From contig WRDG01000103.1 of the NCBI GenBank assembly GCA_009783525.1, forward strand, positions 1 through 7,854: a stretch of DNA of 7,854 nt. The letters are read 5' to 3'. Below, in pieces: positions 6,550 through 7,854 of the stretch. Numbering within the stretch: the stretch's first letter is position 1; every line of letters begins with the position of its first letter. Position numbers and translations under genes: made by a program. The notes under the pieces are model-generated. The model saw nothing but the letters and a program-made list of their open reading frames with translations. It was not told the DNA's origin and searched no databases. The stretch is from Defluviitaleaceae bacterium (lineage in GTDB: Bacteria > Bacillota > Clostridia > Lachnospirales > WQUN01).

Positions 6550-6565
6550 ATCATCACCTCCCGCC

Positions 6566-7038
6566 GGAAAAAAAATCATCTAACCGCCGCGCCGCACATG
6601 ACGGCTGCGGACTTCTGTCTGAAAGCGAGCATTTGTTAATTTTTTTTATTTTGTTCTTTTCAACGCAAAAAAACAAGGCGGTTTGTAAAAGTTTTTTATA
6701 TAAATTTCGAACAAAACAGTCTTGCCGCTGCCACATGGGCAGAATATAAACTGCGAAAGTATTTTAACAGCTCGTTCTATTTTTTAATGCTCAAATAACA
6801 ATAACTATAAAAATTGCGGCAATCACGAAGCAGCCCAACGCGGCGATTATAAAATCGGACGAAGAAAATGTAAGGTAATTTATCTAAATTCAAGCGCTTA
6901 ATATTTCGTTTTCATCAAGACATTGCGAATTGTAAATATTGTTATATATCATGAAATCTTCTCTCCAATTCTCCATACATCACCAATATCGCCCTTGTCG
7001 CCAATTTGTGCTTAAAAACGGGAGAGGTTGGTGACATA
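6566..7038. other. A/T-rich intergenic region without a convincing gene
   Basis: This ~470-base stretch separates the - strand secreted-protein block from the + strand AlbA_2 gene. Open frames here lack start codons or ribosome binding sites. Two are worth recording. A - strand frame about 6662-6790 without ATG encodes FCPCGSGK, like the core of SEC-C metal-binding motifs. A second start-less - strand frame about 6796-6886 ends in a hydrophobic stretch, DFIIAALGCFVIAAIFIVIV. A small hairpin CTGCC-ACATG-GGCAG lies near 6729-6743. These may be remnants of decayed genes or chance. Confidence 0.5.
6846..6874 (-). promoter_or_regulatory. Possible promoter for the micro-ORF and 402-aa secreted gene
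   Basis: On the - strand CTTACA (6874-6869) is 17 bases from a perfect TATAAT (6851-6846). The -35 matches at 4 of 6 positions. It would make a ~290-base leader before the micro-ORF, which is long, and in A/T-rich DNA such matches arise by chance. A second weaker candidate has a TATATT -10 near 6747-6752 and a poor -35. Confidence 0.35.
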
Positions 7039-7042
7039 ATGG
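6973..7042 (+). promoter_or_regulatory. Inverted repeat in the leader of the AlbA_2 gene
   Basis: TCACCAA (6980-6986) is complementary to TTGGTGA (7028-7034), and CCAT (6973-6976) to ATGG (7039-7042). The combined stem would cover the ATG at 7039. A competing pairing uses TGTCGCCAA (6996-7004, one G-U pair) with the same right arm, and CTCTCC (6961-6966) can pair with GGAGAG (7021-7026). Mutually exclusive folds around a start site suggest an operator or a translational switch, but the loop is long (41 bases) and the call is tentative. Confidence 0.35.
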
Positions 7043-7071
7043 TAAAAACCATATTGAGAGGAGATTTTTTT

Positions 7072-7854
7072 TTGTTTGAAAATCAATCGTATGAACGTAA
7101 GCGGGAATATAATCATAAAGTTCAAAATACAATGCTGGCGTTTTTAAATACAGAAGGCGGAACGCTTCACATAGGCATCGACAATGAAGGTACTCTATAC
7201 GGGGTAGAGGGCGACATTGATTTGGAAACTCGGAGAATTACTACCGGCTTCCGTGATTCTATAATTCCCGACCCATCGGAATATTTCAAAGTAGAGCCGG
7301 AAAAGCGCGGCGATGAATATATTATCGTCATCACGGTGGAACGCGGTTCCGCAATTCTCTATTGCTATTCCGAATATGGTCTTGTTCCGAAAGGTGTTTA
7401 TGTCCGCGTCGGCAGTAACACGGTAATGGCTACCCGTGAGCATATACGGCAGATGATTAAGGATAACGGCACAGGTCAATTTTTAACTGAACTGTCCGTT
7501 GAACAAGACCTTACTTTTGAATACGCTGATAAAATCTTTGCCGAAAATGAAGTTAAGTTTGGTGAGGTGCAAAAACAATCGCTTGGGCTAATCCGAAGCG
7601 ATGGACGGTATTCTAATCTCGCGCTTATCCTTTCCGACCAAAACCCATATACCACAAAAGCGGCAATCTTTGAGGGTTTATCCAAAGCAAAATTCAAAGA
7701 CCGAAAAGAATTTGGCGGCTCAATTTTCAAGCAGATAGATGAAGTTCATGCCTACCTTCATGTTTTCAACCGCATCCGCAGCACTTTTGAGGGCGTGTAT
7801 CGGGTAGACCACCCGGATTATCCCGTCGAAGGAATCAGGGAATCCCTCATCAAC
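7072..7854 (+). CDS. Schlafen/AlbA_2-type putative DNA-binding protein, N-terminal part (3' end outside window)
   Basis: The frame stays open to the window edge; 261 residues are visible of a family that is usually about 400-500 aa. The N-terminus has the AlbA_2 pattern: E-x-x-x-x-E-R-K-R-E-Y (3-13), then AFLNTEGGTLHIGIDNEG with YGV and D-I-D. Next comes VERGSAILYC (a [KR]-G-[ST] element), then GVYVRVGSNTVMAT, the usual end of the fold. A helical region follows. Family members bind nucleic acid and often carry a C-terminal ATP-binding or winged-helix region. Some act in phage defence or regulation; the role here is unknown. TTG 7072 is preferred because AGGAG (7059-7063) lies 8 bases upstream and the protein then begins just before the first conserved Glu, as in relatives. 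An in-frame ATG at 7039 would add 11 residues, running through a 9-T tract. Codon use is more A/T-rich than the upstream genes, hinting at recent gain. Confidence 0.88.
   Translation, partial: MFENQSYERKREYNHKVQNTMLAFLNTEGGTLHIGIDNEGTLYGVEGDIDLETRRITTGFRDSIIPDPSEYFKVEPEKRGDEYIIVITVERGSAILYCYSEYGLVPKGVYVRVGSNTVMATREHIRQMIKDNGTGQFLTELSVEQDLTFEYADKIFAENEVKFGEVQKQSLGLIRSDGRYSNLALILSDQNPYTTKAAIFEGLSKAKFKDRKEFGGSIFKQIDEVHAYLHVFNRIRSTFEGVYRVDHPDYPVEGIRESLIN

Noticed and set aside
6796..6886. Hydrophobic - strand frame resembling a small membrane toxin
   Set aside because: It lacks an ATG, GTG or TTG start before the hydrophobic part and has no ribosome site; kept only as a possible remnant.
6951..7034. 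27-codon + strand ORF ahead of the AlbA_2 gene
   Set aside because: There is no ribosome binding site and the residues mirror the inverted-repeat leader; it could be a leader peptide but nothing supports translation.

Overview
The window looks like part of a chromosome of an anaerobic Gram-positive bacterium, most likely a Clostridia-type Bacillota (gut or rumen lineage). The basis is short Lys-rich N-termini with Firmicute-style signal peptides, strong GGAGG ribosome binding sites, a FIVAR domain and Cys-rich modules typical of clostridial surface proteins, and a URO-D-like corrinoid-methyltransferase relative. Genus cannot be read from the sequence. Codon use in the first 6.3 kb favours G/C-ending codons (GCG, CGC, CCG), while spacers are very A/T-rich.

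Positions 2-2282, + strand: a tight three-gene run. It holds the C-terminus of a sialidase/BNR-like exo-glycosidase (cut by the window start), a URO-D superfamily protein whose start codon overlaps the previous stop (TGATG), and a class III-like PPK2 polyphosphate:nucleotide phosphotransferase. It ends at a strong hairpin (2294-2330) that can stop transcription from both sides.

Positions 2353-6549, - strand: two separately transcribed secreted-protein genes plus a candidate micro-gene. The 745-aa protein (2353-4590) has a signal peptide, a Cys-rich module, a FIVAR helix bundle, two carboxypeptidase-regulatory-like beta-sandwiches and a YfaP/DUF2135-like domain split by a ~115-aa Trp/Tyr/Asp-rich insert carrying its own internal repeat. 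It has a near-consensus promoter and a ~190-nt structured leader. The 402-aa protein (5120-6328) has a signal peptide, a beta-solenoid-like array of NN-[YH]-G-[TI]-F repeats and the same kind of two-unit Cys module, followed by its own terminator (5026-5064). Neither has an LPXTG, SLH or choline-binding anchor, so both look exported but not covalently sorted. Upstream of the 402-aa gene a 37-codon ORF (6436-6549) has an almost perfect Shine-Dalgarno sequence and looks frameshifted near its end.

Positions 6566-7071: an A/T-rich spacer with no convincing gene. From 7072 to the window end on the + strand is the N-terminal half of a Schlafen/AlbA_2-type DNA-binding protein, with codon use closer to A/T than its neighbours and probably accessory. 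No tRNA, rRNA, CRISPR array, transposase or complete mobile element was seen. The most interesting parts are the aromatic insert in the 745-aa protein and the micro-gene before the 402-aa gene.
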